A DNA stretch of 64,000 nucleotides from Amaranthus tricolor (Eukaryota > Streptophyta > Magnoliopsida > Caryophyllales > Amaranthaceae). The translations under genes and the position numbers were made by a program. Location: assembly GCF_026212465.1 (NCBI RefSeq), contig NC_080059.1, forward strand, positions 7,327,811 to 7,391,810, read 5' to 3'. Below the pieces are notes generated by a model, which was not told the DNA's origin, did no database searches, and worked only from the letters and a program-made list of their open reading frames with translations. Positions 1-12,286 of this stretch are shown one piece after another; the stretch's first letter is position 1, and each line of letters begins with the position of its first letter.

Positions 1-142
1 TTAATAGGAGGAATTTATAATGCTGGTAGACAAATATACATGTATTTGTGTGATGTGGGTTAGTGTGTATATTTATGTAAATTAAATGCAATCATTGACG
101 AAATTAAATGCAATAAATAATGTAAAATAGTTTCAGTACAGA

Positions 143-2216
143 CTATTCAGTATGCCATTGATCATATAATTCTCTACAATTATTAAGGTATATTTCTAAC
201 GCATGTCGTTGACGGGAGTTCAAATCCGCAAGCCGCGTAGGTAGTCTTGCCACTGGAGAGAATCGACTGGCCCATTCTTTCGCTAACTGAAAACACAACA
301 GTACAATGTGCGTTATTAAATCATTAAATAAAAGAAACTTGAAAAAAAATTTATAATAAAACTCACGTAATCAGATCTGCTCTGACCAGGACCAGGACCG
401 GAAGCCAGCAATTCGTCTCGGGATATGTACGGGTGCGAGCAAACTCTGAACCATTCAACGTAATTAGGTTCAGTCTCTGAAGGAACAGCAGCCCGTCGAA
501 GTCCCTGCTCAACAAGGCGGCCACTGTAGGGGAACCTACTCCACGCCTCCACAAATGCAGCAGCAGAAGAAGGAAAGGTCACGGAGTAGGTTCCGTGTGC
601 TGGTCGAAGAGCCTTGGCTAGTCTCATAGGAGCTGGAGGAATAGACTGCACGAACCCAATCTGTCGCAATGCCCGCTCCGGCAAATACACCTCCACAACA
701 TCAAAGCAGGTGATACCCCCGATGACTGTGGTGCGTGGGTGCTCATGCAGCAACGCAGCAGCTCCACAATTGTAGGGAGTCCATTCAACCTGCTTACAGG
801 CCAAGTTAAAAAACAAATTTCCTACAGATAAAAAACAACATGCATGACAAAATGTAATGTAAAATACCTGAGTCTCTGTCATTGAGTCCAGAACCTTGCG
901 GAATGATATCAACCTGTCCAGCTCACGACCTACTTTCTTCGGCGTCCACATCTCCGCCCTAGTCGTGTTTGGCACATCATCTCGGCGAGGATGAGGGCGG
1001 AAAGCGGGGAAGTACTCATAGATCCATGTCTGGAGCAATGTGAGGCATCCAGCAATGGTCTTGCAACCAGCCCTAGATGCCATTCCGAGCTGCCTGTACA
1101 AGAACGCCAAAGTCACCGCACCCCAAGCCACGTCCTGTTCATCGTCGTTGACTACAACTATCGGGTGAGGTCGCATGCCAGTCCTGGTCTTATCCGCCAA
1201 CAAGGTAGAGCCAATGACAGCCATGTAGTACGCTGTGGTCTGGGTATCCAAGGCATGCGACCTATGACACAGCCGCATCAGTTCAGCAACGCTTATGCAT
1301 CCGCTGGTGAATGAACCTTTACGTCGAAGCTCAGACAGAGGCTCGCCGACCAGATTGGTGATACCAACCTCCCACTCCGCCTCCGAAGGCTCAGCCGGCA
1401 GAGAACCATCAATAGAAATGCCCAATATGCGTTGCACGTCGTGCAACATAATCGTCATCTCTCCCCAGGGCATGTGAAAGGTGTTCGTATCCGGCTGCCA
1501 CCTCTCGACGAACGCCGATATCAAAGCAGAGTCGATGTGCTGGTGCATAATGACCGGTAGTCGACCGAGGGAAGTGGAAGGTAGAAAATCGACTAGCTCA
1601 ACGGACAAATCCCTCAATCCGATGATGGACTCCACCGGTCTCTTCCTAATACGGCACTCCAGAATCGGAGGCGTACGCTCGGATCCGTCATAAATAAGTT
1701 TAGCTATGTGCCCGCCATAGCTAGGGATCAGTCGCGTATCTGTCGGCCCCCCGGGCTGGGGTGATGTCACTAACCAGTCTGTGTTAGTGGACTGTGAGGG
1801 CCTGCCCCGTGGCGGCTCATTATCGACAAAACTTCCTCCTGCACGCTCAGATGCGCGGAAGAACTAGGGCCGCCACAGGCAAATCTGCCTTGGGGGCCAC
1901 GAACTATAGTCCAGTCCAATGGGGCAGGCTCAGGACCTTGGAACTGAACATCATCAGCATCATTATCATCATCACTATAAACCCCCCAACTACTCTGGAG
2001 GCTATCAGCCTGGTCATCAAAATGAGTACGCACTTGGTTCAGCGTACTCGACCTTTGGGCCTCACTGTGTTTGGCCGCCTGTTCCTGCCTAGCCCTCCTA
2101 GCAGAACCCGTGACCCCTCTCTCATGCGGGTCCCCTCTGAGTAAGGTAGGCCTAGAACTATTACCTCTCAACAATTGCCTAAAAAAACCCTTTCCTTTTC
2201 CTTGATTACCAGCCAT
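143..2216 (-). CDS. Plant mobile domain (MAIN-like) protein, probably frame-broken
   Basis: The best reading has four coding blocks: 2216-1770, 1770-868, 789-367 and 286-143. The 78 nt intron 867-790 (CAG|GTATTT ... GCAG|GTTGAA) is a multiple of three and reads through as an ORF. A second intron is 366-287 (TAC|GTGAGT ... TTTCAG|TTAGCG), and the stop is TAG 145-143. The body resembles the plant mobile domain (PMD, PF10536) family, often annotated 'serine/threonine phosphatase 7 long form homolog'. Visible family signs are the MPWGEMTIMLHDVQRILGIS stretch, the later VEWTPY segment and a basic, proline-rich N-terminus. PMD proteins occur both as host genes (MAIN, meristem maintenance) and inside Mutator-like or retrotransposon units. 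The first block (148 aa, starts MAGNQGKGKG) runs into a stop exactly where the PMD block opens in another frame, so this is either a one-base frameshift or a downstream start. No phosphatase metal-binding motif is present. Confidence 0.7.
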
Positions 2217-2618
2217 TTTCTACAATTTTTTACGGTTTCATTCAATATTATAAATAATAATATTTCTAAATACATAATAATCATAAATAAAATATGGAAA
2301 AAAATAACAAAAAAAAACAAAAAATTATTAACATTTAATTAAAAAAAATATATACAAAACATAAACATATATTTAATAATAAATAAAAATAACAATAACA
2401 ATAATAATAATAAAATTAATAATAACAACATTAACATATATTTAATAATACAAAATTAACAATCACAATAATAATAATAATAATATTAATAATAATAACA
2501 TTAACATATATTTAATATTAACAAAAATAACAATACAATAATAATAATAATTAAATTAATAATAATAAAATTAATAAAATACATACGGAAAAAATAAAAA
2601 AAAAAAAAAAAAATTATA

Positions 2619-2712
2619 GGAGTCGCCCAGATCTGGGCGGCTCGACCCCGGTTCAGTCGCCTAAAATTAGGCGACTGAACCGGGGTCCAGTCGCCCAGAT
2701 CTGGGCGACTCC
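2619..2712. repeat. Nested palindrome (cruciform-like), copy 1
   Basis: The core at 2646-2685 has 19-base arms, CCCCGGTTCAGTCGCCTAA and its exact reverse complement, separated by AA. On each side lies a 20-base palindrome of the form GTCGCCCAGATCTGGGCGAC (the left one has a single G for A change). The flanks are an A-tract on the left and a T-tract on the right, so the inverted symmetry extends outwards. It is GC-rich inside DNA that is otherwise almost all A/T, and lies in the 5' leader of the PMD gene. Confidence 0.9.
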
Positions 2713-2921
2713 TTTAATTTTTTTTTTTTTTTCGTGATTAAATTTAATTACAAATAACTTAATTTATTAATAAAAATCAGGTTTTTTTTTTAAATTTCAA
2801 ACTTTAAATATATTTTTCCTAAATATAAGGAAAAAATTAAAAAACAAAAATTTTTATATATACAAAACATAAACATTTATTTAATAATAAATAAAAATAA
2901 AAAAAAAAATAAAAAATAATA

Positions 2922-2981
2922 GGAGTCGCCCAAATCTGGGCGGCTCGACCCCGGTTCAGTCGCCCAGATCTGGGCGACTCC
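2922..2981. repeat. Nested palindrome, copy 2 (core lost)
   Basis: This is a shorter version of the 2619-2712 structure. Both outer GTCGCCCA...TGGGCGAC modules are present but the central ...CTAAAATTAG... core is missing. The downstream T-tract followed by GTGATTAAATTTAATTACAA is shared with copy 1, so the two are tandem duplicates of a unit of roughly 300 bp, one of which lost its centre. Confidence 0.85.
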
Positions 2982-3137
2982 TATAATATATATATTTTTT
3001 TTTTCCGTGATTAAATTTAATTACAAATAACTTACCTCGATTGATAAATTCCGAATTGAACTTAATTTTTGCTCCCAAATTTTGCTTTTGTATGTTGGTT
3101 TTTAGTTGTAGTGAGAGTATTTTTAGTGTGATTGTGG

Positions 3138-3145
3138 TTTATATA
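3138..3145 (-). promoter_or_regulatory. TATA box of the PMD gene
   Basis: The minus strand reads TCTATATAAACC here. About 100 nt downstream on the minus strand is a donor-like ATCGAG|GTAAGT near 3030, suggesting a 5'UTR intron that contains the palindromic repeats. The PMD start codon is at 2216, so the leader is about 0.9 kb. Confidence 0.55.
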
Positions 3146-3568
3146 GAAAATTTTAGCTTCAATGGCATAATTGTAATTTTTTCAAAAACCAAGGGCAATA
3201 TGGTAATTTACTAGGGGGTGGCGAAAAAATGAAAAGGGTGGCGAATTATAAGGATTGGGTTAATGGATATGGGCGCCCATATTTTGCGAATTTCCAATGT
3301 GCTGCCGCAGTATTAGACCTACTTTTCAACGTACGTGTTGCTCAATGATTGGTAGAAACGAACAATTTCCTCGTAAATCGAGCAACATTGACTGATATTC
3401 TCAGCAACATGCAATATCAGACGGGGCGACAGCAGTATTCCTGACATCTTCAAATTTAACTGCCCTTAAACTCCTAATTTCTCTCGTCTCGAATACAACC
3501 TTACGCGGCCTTACTTCAGATTCAAGCTATTCTCTCCGGCGACTCATCGGCGCCCATTTACCCTTAGT

Positions 3569-5769
3569 ATGGCCTCTGTCAATCGTTGGTTGAGACCTGA
3601 GGTATTATTTTTTTTCCTGTTCTCTTTTTTATAATAATTTGATATACCGTAAAACCATCTTTAGATTCTGCGTGTTTGATTGTCGATATTAATTAAGTAA
3701 TTTGTATGATAATAGAAAGTTAAAATTATTGATCGTTGTACTTAAATTATTTAATTTTCTTTTTAAAATTCAATTATACAATATTATCTGCGAATGTGGT
3801 AATTGAAAATCATATAAAAACATATATATTTATAATGAAAGTTTCGTTATTTGGAAATTAACTTGTAAATTTACAGGACAAATTATTCTCCTTAACATTA
3901 TTTAATGCGAACAATTAAACGGGCGTCGGTATGTATGTTTGATGCGTCAATGGTTTTAGTCGAGATGATCCTTTGAGAGTATAAATGTATAAGAGTACTA
4001 TTAATAGCTGAAATGAAGTAGGATTAATAACACCCATGAACAGAGCTATTGAGACTTTTGTTCACAAAAAATATAATCTATGAACTAGAAACGAAAAGTA
4101 ATACTCTATGCGTTCTGAAATATTTATTACATTGTGGTTAATGTGTAAGAAAAAATATAATCAAGTGGGATCTTATTTGAATTGTTCAATCACATACTTT
4201 CATAATATTTTAACTTTTTATAATTTTTTGATGCATATAGTTTAATATATAAATAATCAATATAACACATTGAATTGTAAAAAAGTCAAATGTAGAAAAT
4301 AAGTACAACAATAGAGTTCATAAAGACTCTTACCATAGAGTATTACACTAGAAGAAGAGATACGGCTATTGTGTTTAGGTCTTAGCATCAGAATAGATAA
4401 TTAGGGTAAGAATGAAACTCCTATTTATAATAGTAAGATGTGATATGCCAATGATTGGACTCAAAAACCCAATCAAGAATAAGAACATTTCAGCAGCAAA
4501 GAAAGCACTATTGCTACTCGTTCGAGCACTTCATCTAACCCCATTTACTGTCTTTGCAATTTCGTTGCCTCGTTCAAGGCACTATCCTACCCATTGTTGC
4601 CGTGTTCGAGCATATTGACTAGGCATCATCATCGTGGTGCACTCAAGTCACCAAAGTAACAATATAATGGAAATATATGTTGTCCTGGAACAGGTATATC
4701 CTTTGTTTGCTGCAGTTGGAGTTGCTGTTGGTATTTGTGGCTTTCAGCTCGTTCGTAATATCTGCATTAATCCTGAAGTCAGGTCTGTTTTTTGATTTTT
4801 TACGTTCTATGCTTAATTACTACTGTAGAGGTGTTGCTTTAATCCTTGTTATACACTCATAATATTGGATCTGTTTTCTGGAATTAGAAGATAATTTTGA
4901 AAGAAGCCAAAAATTTATAGCCTATTCGTTACAAATCTAAAGCAAACTATAGTACAAATGCTATATATACTATAAATTCTCAGACTCTTTGGGCTTCTTA
5001 TGTGAGGTTGTAGGTAATTGCACAATTGAAATAAATTTGTGTGTGAACTTGAAACATGTACTTTTTGTTTTCTGAAACGAGTTTCCTACAATGTTAAATC
5101 TTTAGCTTTGCGAAAAAAGACAGGTTTTGTTGTTTCTCTGAGTTTGTAAATGATCACTTGAATCATAACTTGAAGGGAAAATTTAGACTCGAATCTGTAT
5201 TGGTTGTCGCCCGAGTCATGATTAAAAAATCGTATAAATACTATTGCAATTACTTTTGTGAGAAACCGTCTTTCAAAACAGCGAGCCAACATTCTCTAAA
5301 TTTGTATTAGCTATGTTATATAACTCATATATTGGACGCATATTATAACGAGATCCATGCAAAAATTTGTGATACTTAAATGTGTAACACATAACAAGAA
5401 AAAATGACTGCTGGATTGGTTAGTACACATGTATAGATGACTGTGTAGCGCACCTATATTAGTATCCTAGATTTGGTTCTTCTTTAACATTGAGAAAGAA
5501 AAGTGAAACTTTGTGTTTGTGAGTTTGTAAATATAAACTTGAAATCAAAGTATTGTTATGAACTTAAGATAATACTAAGACGAAGTATTGATATTGTATT
5601 ATTGATATAAAACAGGGTGAACAAGGAGAACAGATCAGCTGGAATTCTGGAAAACTATTCAGAAGGAGAGAAGTATGCAGAGCATTCTCTAAGGAAATAT
5701 GTGCGTAACAAGGCCCCTCAGATCATGCCTACTATCAACAGTTTTTTCGCTGATCCTGATCGTAATTGA
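3569..5769 (+). CDS. B12D: B12D family protein (NDUFA4/MLRQ-like)
   Basis: Exons are 3569-3601, 4694-4782 and 5616-5769. Splice sites are GAG|GTATTA...CAG|GTATAT and TCAG|GTCTGT...CAG|GGTGAA. Together they make 276 nt, or 91 residues plus TGA, the usual length of plant B12D proteins. The protein starts MASVNRWLRPE. It continues with a hydrophobic segment (about residues 12-30, VYPLFAAVGVAVGICGFQLV), the conserved NPEVRVNKENR stretch, and a tail ending in KAPQIMPTINSFFADPDRN. B12D proteins (PF06522, related to the NDUFA4/MLRQ subunit) are small mitochondrial membrane proteins linked to seed development, senescence and low-oxygen response. All three exons stay in frame with no damage. Its start codon is about 420 bp from the TATA box of the divergent PMD gene, so the two may share an intergenic promoter region. 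Confidence 0.93.
4400..4625. mobile_element. Palindrome-bearing repeat fragment in B12D intron 1
   Basis: The fragment contains GCCTCGTTCAAGGC near 4567-4580 and related GTTCGAGCA pieces. The same style of repeat (GCCTTGTTCAAGGC) fills the LTR-like insertion at 28030-28478, so this is probably an old, truncated relative. No ends can be defined. The reading frame across it (4412-4618) has no recognisable product. Confidence 0.35.
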
Positions 5770-7331
5770 ACTTCTTAATTATCATTTCTATAGACTTAAT
5801 TTATTCTTCATTGCAATTTGTAATCGTAATTACACAATGTTTTCATATAATTTGATTTCATCCATTTAATTAAATGAGATTGAGGTTTGGTTAATGGCAT
5901 TGATTTCATGTAAATCAGTAGCAGATCATCTTGGTTTGTAAGTTGGAGGAGGGTTAAAATTGCTTTGTGTTTGTGGTTTAATTGTATTGTCCTTAGAAAG
6001 ACATGAAGTTATGTTTGGAAACTACTATTATGGTTAACTGTAATGAGCGTATTTTAGATTTAAAACACTAACCAGAGATTAATCAAAATTCAAAAATAAT
6101 CAAATTTGATGGAACACTGATCTTTTAAAATCAACAATGTTGACAATCTGATTTTGTCTTAGTTGGAGTAAAAAACTATTTCATTAGAAAAGATTTTGAG
6201 TTTAACTCTTATATAGTCTTTTTGTCCTTCGTCCTGTCCAATAAGGATCTAATTCAAAAAGTCAACAATGTTATGGATTAAAATTATTAACAGTAAAAAT
6301 ATATCTAACCTTTAGAACTTTAAGGTGGTACAGAAGTTTGAAGTTGTTGGTCGTGTCCAAAATTACGCTCTCGACTACATTTTCTTAACAAAAAAGTGAA
6401 TGATTTTACATCATGTTGGGGAACATTAAATATTGGGGTTGATCTGCTCCTTTCATGATATTGCTTCATCAACTTTGATGATGTCACTATTGAACTATGT
6501 GCTAAAGCTGTTTATTCATGTCATTGGGTTGATTTTGAGTCTAGATGTTTTAAGTCGATTTAAAATTGAATTTTGTGTCCATATTAGTTTATACATAATG
6601 GTAAATCCATTTTTGAAGTTAGGTCAAATTAAATTCGGTTACAATTCGGGTAAATGTCAAATCGTCGGGTTTATTTTAAACGCCTCTAAACACACTTTAA
6701 CATAACTCAAACCTAATTTGCAGAATTCTTTCTGAATGATCCAAAATTGCTCAAAATTGACTATAATTCGCATTTTTCGATTCCAGTGAACAAATTTGCA
6801 GGGTGCAGCAGTACACTAGGAATTTGAGTCATCATGGCAAGAAATATGAGCCCTTTAAAGTCGGAAAGGGATCATGTTGTTGTCGCATGAAATCTTCTAT
6901 AAATAGGCATCAGTGTCTAAACTTTCACTTGCAGCTTCAGTGGACAGAAATATGAGAATTTAAGTTGTCCTAATAAAGTAATAATATTTAGGTCCTAAAG
7001 CCACCTCTGATATGTTCTCGAGTCTTGATATATTCCTGAAGACTACAACTTACAATATACTTGAGTAAATAAATTTGTAAGATTCCATCAACCATGAATT
7101 AAATTTCTCGATGCACTTTCAGAAATCAGAATAGTGCTTACAGCAAAAGCAACTTTGCCTACAGGAGGTATAGGATCTTGTGATGGATATAGTTAGCCAT
7201 TGACATCGTTGTGTACAACCGGAAAATGCAATAACTTGGTGCAAAAGATTGTAAATTTGTAACAATAGAAACATATAGGTAGTAATTTATGGCATAAAAG
7301 CTAATTTGCAGTAATTATAAACTCAGATTTT
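5770..7331. other. B12D 3' flank, no gene seen
   Basis: AT-rich spacer between B12D and the next MITE. A TATA-like CTATAAATAGG occurs near 6897, but nothing coding follows it. The 90-codon frame at 6433-6705 has no family features. Confidence 0.5.
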
Positions 7332-7645
7332 GGGTTTGTTTGGCAAATGATTGTTACCTGAAGCTGTTGTGTGAAACTATTAGTAGGTTTGACCAACTGA
7401 AATATTGGTCGTTTAAATCAGCTGTTAAGGAGATATTCGGTAAAACTTATTTGTTGGTTGTTAGCCGTTTATTAGAGGAAACGTAGACTAAAAGTCAATG
7501 AAAAAGCTATTGTAAGTAGCTTTTTGGTTTTAAGTTAAAAACTAGCTTTTCAGCTAGCTTAATAGGAATTTACTTGATACTTCTTTTAATAGTTTGACTA
7601 ATCAAAAAGCAAAAAATCATTAAAAAAAATATAATTGCCAAACCC
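7332..7645. mobile_element. MITE, hAT-like terminal inverted repeats
   Basis: A roughly 315 bp non-coding element opens with GGTTTGTTTGGCAA and closes with TTGCCAAACCCC. Internally it has complementary AAAAAGCTATTG/TAGCTTTTT pieces. Elements in the same style occur at 21008-21316 and 62312-62460. Confidence 0.5.
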
Positions 7646-7782
7646 CATTGTAATAAAAAAGATTACAATAAATCAGATAGTAATTACAAGCTTTAACAGG
7701 CTTACACCCTCCAAAATGAGATAAAAAAAATGGTTAACTACTTACTAGATAATTACTATATTACCCTCACGGCTACATGAAT

Positions 7783-10700
7783 TCAGGATCGAGAACCGAA
7801 CGGAGAAAAATGCTCGACATCCATGGATGGAAAACCAGATTGCCCCTTATTCATAGATCGAAGTAAATCCTTTGCTGTTTCTTTTTCCTGCAACATTTCA
7901 AGAAGTAAAATATGGTCAGAACTCAGAAGTTATAAACCTTGCACAGGAAATCAGAGGAGGAAAGATATGCAGATCACTTACAGGACCAGTGTAATCCATC
8001 AGTCTGTTACAATATATTTCTGCTTCTTCAAATCTATTCTGGGCTCTATAATATTTGGCAAGAAACATTAAAGCATCAACCAAGTTTGGCCCTTCCCTTT
8101 CGTCCGCCTCCATTCTGTCTAAATCTTTTTTATAGTAGAATGCAGCCTCTGCAAGGTGCCCCAGCTGATCATGCAGTTTTGCCAGCCTGTTAATGGCAAT
8201 TGCCTCCGTGTCTTCGCAGTTTGCAGCTCGTTTGTAACACTTAATTGCCTCCTCGTACATACGAAGATGGTCACTCTCATAACAATGGGCCATGGCGATC
8301 CACAACCGAGGATCATTTGGCTGTAAGTACACTGATTTTTTGAAATAATATAAAGCATAATGTGGCATCAACATCATTTCATAGGCTTGCCCTAATCCAT
8401 ACCACGCTCTATAATCACATGGACTAATGTCCACAGCCCGACGATAAGCATCCACTGCTGCTGCTGTGTTCTGCATTTCAATATACTCATGACCCATCAG
8501 TGTCCAGGCGGATAAATAGTTTTTGTCCAACTTGAGTGCCCTTCTGAAGTACAAGACTGATTTCTCGTGTTGGCCCTTGGAACTGTAATAATTACCGATG
8601 ATGCAGCATGTTTGAGGCCTATATTTGTCAGTCAAGACTACATTGTGGGCTAGATAGCTAAGTGCAGAGAAAGCTTCCTTTGCGTATAGCACATTCGAAT
8701 ATAAATCCATATCTTCAATTCGATAAGGATCATTTCTCAACAGCTCCTCAAAAATAAACTCGACCTGATCAAATTGTCTTAAATGGTACCGCACATTAGC
8801 AATTCGAGCTTGTATGTAGCTGCTAAATGCAAAAGTTTTCTGAAGTTGCTCATACTTATTTAAGGATTCCTGATGCATCCTGAGTTCTTCATAAACTTTA
8901 GCAAGAAAAAAATCTTTCATCCAATGGTTGTTGAGGTTAAGACTATTCAGTGTGTCGAATGTGGTGCACAGTGATTGTAATACAGACCATGCATTCCAAT
9001 TCCATGGATAACTATTTACCGACTCCACTAAGATAACACGAGCAAGATTCTCATTTCCCTTGTCTTTTACCACAAGACCATACAAGTATAGCCCAAATGG
9101 ATCTAGAACACCTCTTTTTCGTAGCATGGATAGTTCTCTCTCCAGGGAAACTAGTTCACGATTCACAACATTGCTTTTCCCCAGGGGTCCCTCCTGCTCT
9201 ATTATCTCCTCTTCCTTTCGCTTCTCCCCAGCCTTCACAAAGAAATAACATGATCGGAATGAATTACTGGAATTAATAAAGCAAACTAAAACGTTATCTC
9301 TTACTTCTGGAAAGAATAGGCAGCAAGACAGGCGTCTTTATCCATAACTAGTTCAGTTCAATAACAAACCAGAGTTCATAGATTGATTTAATCATAATAT
9401 CTTTTCAACTGGAGAAAATCAAGGTTTCAGAAAGCATCTTAACAGTGAGAAGTTAGTTAGACAATGAACAAAAAATCCATCTTTTTCTTCTCAAGACATA
9501 AGTAGGACTGACGTTCATAACCTCAGACATAGGATATCAAACATTTGAAATCATGGTCTTACATTTTATCCAGCAGTCGACTATTTAGAAAACAAGTTAC
9601 ATATTGTTTCATAGAAAACTCAGCCACTAGTTTGCAAAAAGATAGACTTTTGCTAAAATCCTTTTTGCAATCTGTTGTATTCCCAAATCCAGTCCAAGAT
9701 GATCAAGGGGTGGATCTGGTCCAATATTAGCAAAGTAAAAATCACAAAATGGACGCATTTCTTCCCATTTTCAGAGATAGTAAACAAAACTGGAATCTTA
9801 AAAAAAACTGTACCACAAACCAATGACTATAACATTATCTCACCCCATTTCACGAAAATTCAATGCTGTGGTTATGGCCTTATGCTATAGTAGCACAAAG
9901 CCATACTGAACAGTTTCAAATTAGCTGCATTCCAACACCTTACATCATAAACAGAAGCTATCAGCTCAGTGAGCATTTTATTTGTTCCCTTGCAAGTTGC
10001 AACTCAAAGTTGAAAAACTTGGCCAGTATAAATCCTTCAGCTTTGCTGAAAACAGACAATGATACTATGTAGACACGGTTTCCGTAACCCACTAAAGAAG
10101 GTGACCAAACTTGCTGACACATAATTATTAAAAGTCTAACTGATGACAGAAATGACTTCTAAAGCAATTTCCATTTGGGATGTCTCATCTATATTCCAAT
10201 CCAAACAGCATCAAATCCAAGGTAGTGTTTTGCGACTTGGATATTCATTTGAAAATGGGAAATTCAATTTTAAATTTGAAAAAAGTAAATGACACCTATA
10301 TACGTATAATTTGCAAAATTTGATATTTGGCCAATTTTACACTGTGAAATTGACCCAATTCCATATTTCTAAATTTTAGATTTGCCAAACATAATATTTG
10401 GGAAGGTAATCTATGTATTTTGATATTTTGTGCAGCATACAACATATCATTGACCATAGCATCTTCTTCCATTACTCTTATATAGATCACTAGGCACTCC
10501 TAGGAATTAAGCTTTACTAAGGTAAACACGAATTAAGCTTTACGAAGGTGAACTCATATGCCTAAACGGCTGATCGTATAGATTCTTTACTACAGAACTT
10601 AGGCACAAAATATAGGCCCCATAACAGTAAGCTAATTTCTAATTTTCTGAACTTAGTTGTCAAGGATTCAAGGCCTAAAGTTATCTGAATGATTAATTTT

Positions 10701-12047
10701 CTATAGATTCACATCTTTACGGCTGATTTGGTGGTTGGTATCAAATGGTGATAATGAGAATGACTGAATGAGTTTAGTGTAAATTTTTATAAAACGAGTT
10801 ATGCCATTTGTATGGTAATAAACTAACTTGATAGGGTACAAAACAAGGTTTATGATATTTGGCAAATGAGAGCCAACCTTGTACACTTCTCATATACAAG
10901 AACTGAATAAACTAATATTAGCAAACAAAATCAAATTATTCTAAAGAACTAATGATTGATCAATCTCTGGAACTCACATCCATGGTTATATAATTGCTTT
11001 TACTGAAATCTTATCCATCCAATTGCACCCATATAAACCAAAAGCAAAGTTGATATACTAACTATCAAGATGATGGACATTAATGTTTCAACTTTTTTTA
11101 GCTTAAAACATAAAGACATAAAACAGAGAGCATGACATACCACATATGAGGCATAACATCGCAAGAAGACAGCTTTCCTTCCAGATTGATCTCGTAGTAC
11201 ATGGGCAGCTCTCTTATACTCCTTACAATCAAAATATGATTTAGCCAAAAGGTAAAAATCACTATCCACAACATCATCATCATCGTCGGGCACTGGTGTA
11301 GAGGCATAAGAAACGCTGGGGCTAGGTGTAGAAGTAAGTTCATGGGTTCTAAATCTTCTATGAATACTAGAGCTAGCAGTCTGGAATCGAGTATGCGAGG
11401 GGGTGAACTTCGATGGGTCTTGCTCAATCCCTAGCAACTGTTCAGCTGCCCTGGAATCAACATTACCCAAAATTCACAGTACAATCAATTTTTAGCCTTT
11501 TCACAATTGAAATTTATTCATATAAGCAATAGACCGAAGGATTAAAACAAAGTGTGCCCTTTATAAAACTAAATCGATAAACCATATAGAAAATTCATCG
11601 AACACATGGTGGGCATACCCTATTTGAGACAGATTAGTCCATCATTTTTGAACACCCCCCGTACAAATACAGTGAAATAAGCATAAATAACTAAAACTAA
11701 GTATGCCCAATTGCTGATTCAAGAAATTACGCAACAAAAATGCAGAGATGAAATCAAGATCTACGATACTTAAACAAAACCCAGTAAAAATTAAAATCAC
11801 ACGATAGTAACTAAACAAGTGTTGAATTAGCTATCTAGCAGTGGAAAAGGAAATATTACTGAAGAATTACCTCAACAGTTCAAACAAAAGTTGCAAATTG
11901 AATTGGGAAATTGGGGAAACGGTGAAATTGAAGTAATTAAGATAGAAAGAAGAGGACTAACCATTTAGAAGCGGAATAGAGACCACGATTAGTGAGTTGG
12001 CGAATTGCAATTCGGAGTTCGTTCAGACAAGTCTCTTTGGAATCCAT
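7783..12047 (-). CDS. APC8: Anaphase-promoting complex subunit 8 (CDC23)
   Basis: Exons on the minus strand are 12047-11962, 11450-11141, 9232-7982 and 7887-7783. All junctions are GT-AG and the frame is continuous for 583 residues, close to known plant APC8 (about 580). The first exon encodes MDSKETCLNELRIAIRQL. The second carries the EQDPSKFTP...RFQTASSS region and an acidic DDDDD run. The long third exon carries AGEKRKEEE and a TPR superhelix, including repeats around YRPQTCCIIGNYYSSKGQH, NYLSAWTLMGHEYIEM and CDYRAWYGLGQAYEMM. The last exon encodes EKETAKDLLRSMNKG and ends near the conserved SGFPSMDVEHF. APC8 is a TPR scaffold of the APC/C E3 ubiquitin ligase, which degrades cyclins and securin in the nucleus. 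It is a single-copy essential gene, and no breaks are seen. The C-terminus has a short extra tail (SPFGSRS). Confidence 0.95.
10220..10480. repeat. MITE-like inverted repeat in APC8 intron 2
   Basis: Complementary stretches built from TTTGAAAATGGGAAATTCAA and AAATTTGATATTTGGCCAA/TTTGCCAAACATAATATTTGG resemble a second copy at about 54750-54965 (GTGTTTGGGAACC...TTTGGCAAATT). It is an old, non-autonomous element; exact ends are unclear. Confidence 0.35.
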
Positions 12048-12286
12048 TCTTTTGAAGAACACAAACTGAGAGTGAGTCAGTGAAGTGAATGACGATGCAG
12101 ATGGCGCCTTGATTTTGAATTTTAACGTCCGTCAGGCGTCAATACTCAAGGTTTTCTTTTTTTTTTTCACAGTTAAATTAACACCTTCTTTGGTTGTGTT
12201 ATTTTTTATTTTATGATAATCAAGTTGGCTGTTTAATTATTACTTAGAAAAATAACTATAAAAAACCGCGCGCTGTGTAATCTTAT

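Noticed and set aside
205..225. GTTCAAATCC, resembling a tRNA B box
   Set aside because: It lies inside the last exon of the PMD gene (reverse strand), with no A box or cloverleaf around it.
143..2216. Naming the first gene a protein phosphatase 7
   Set aside because: The label comes from family annotations, but no phosphatase metal-binding motif is present. Only the plant mobile domain is visible.
2619..2981. A CRISPR-like or prokaryotic repeat array
   Set aside because: There are only two copies, nested palindromes without regular spacers, in a eukaryotic gene leader.
9250..11140. Several 60-70 codon frames (9545-10886)
   Set aside because: They lie inside APC8 intron 2, which has clear splice sites at both ends.
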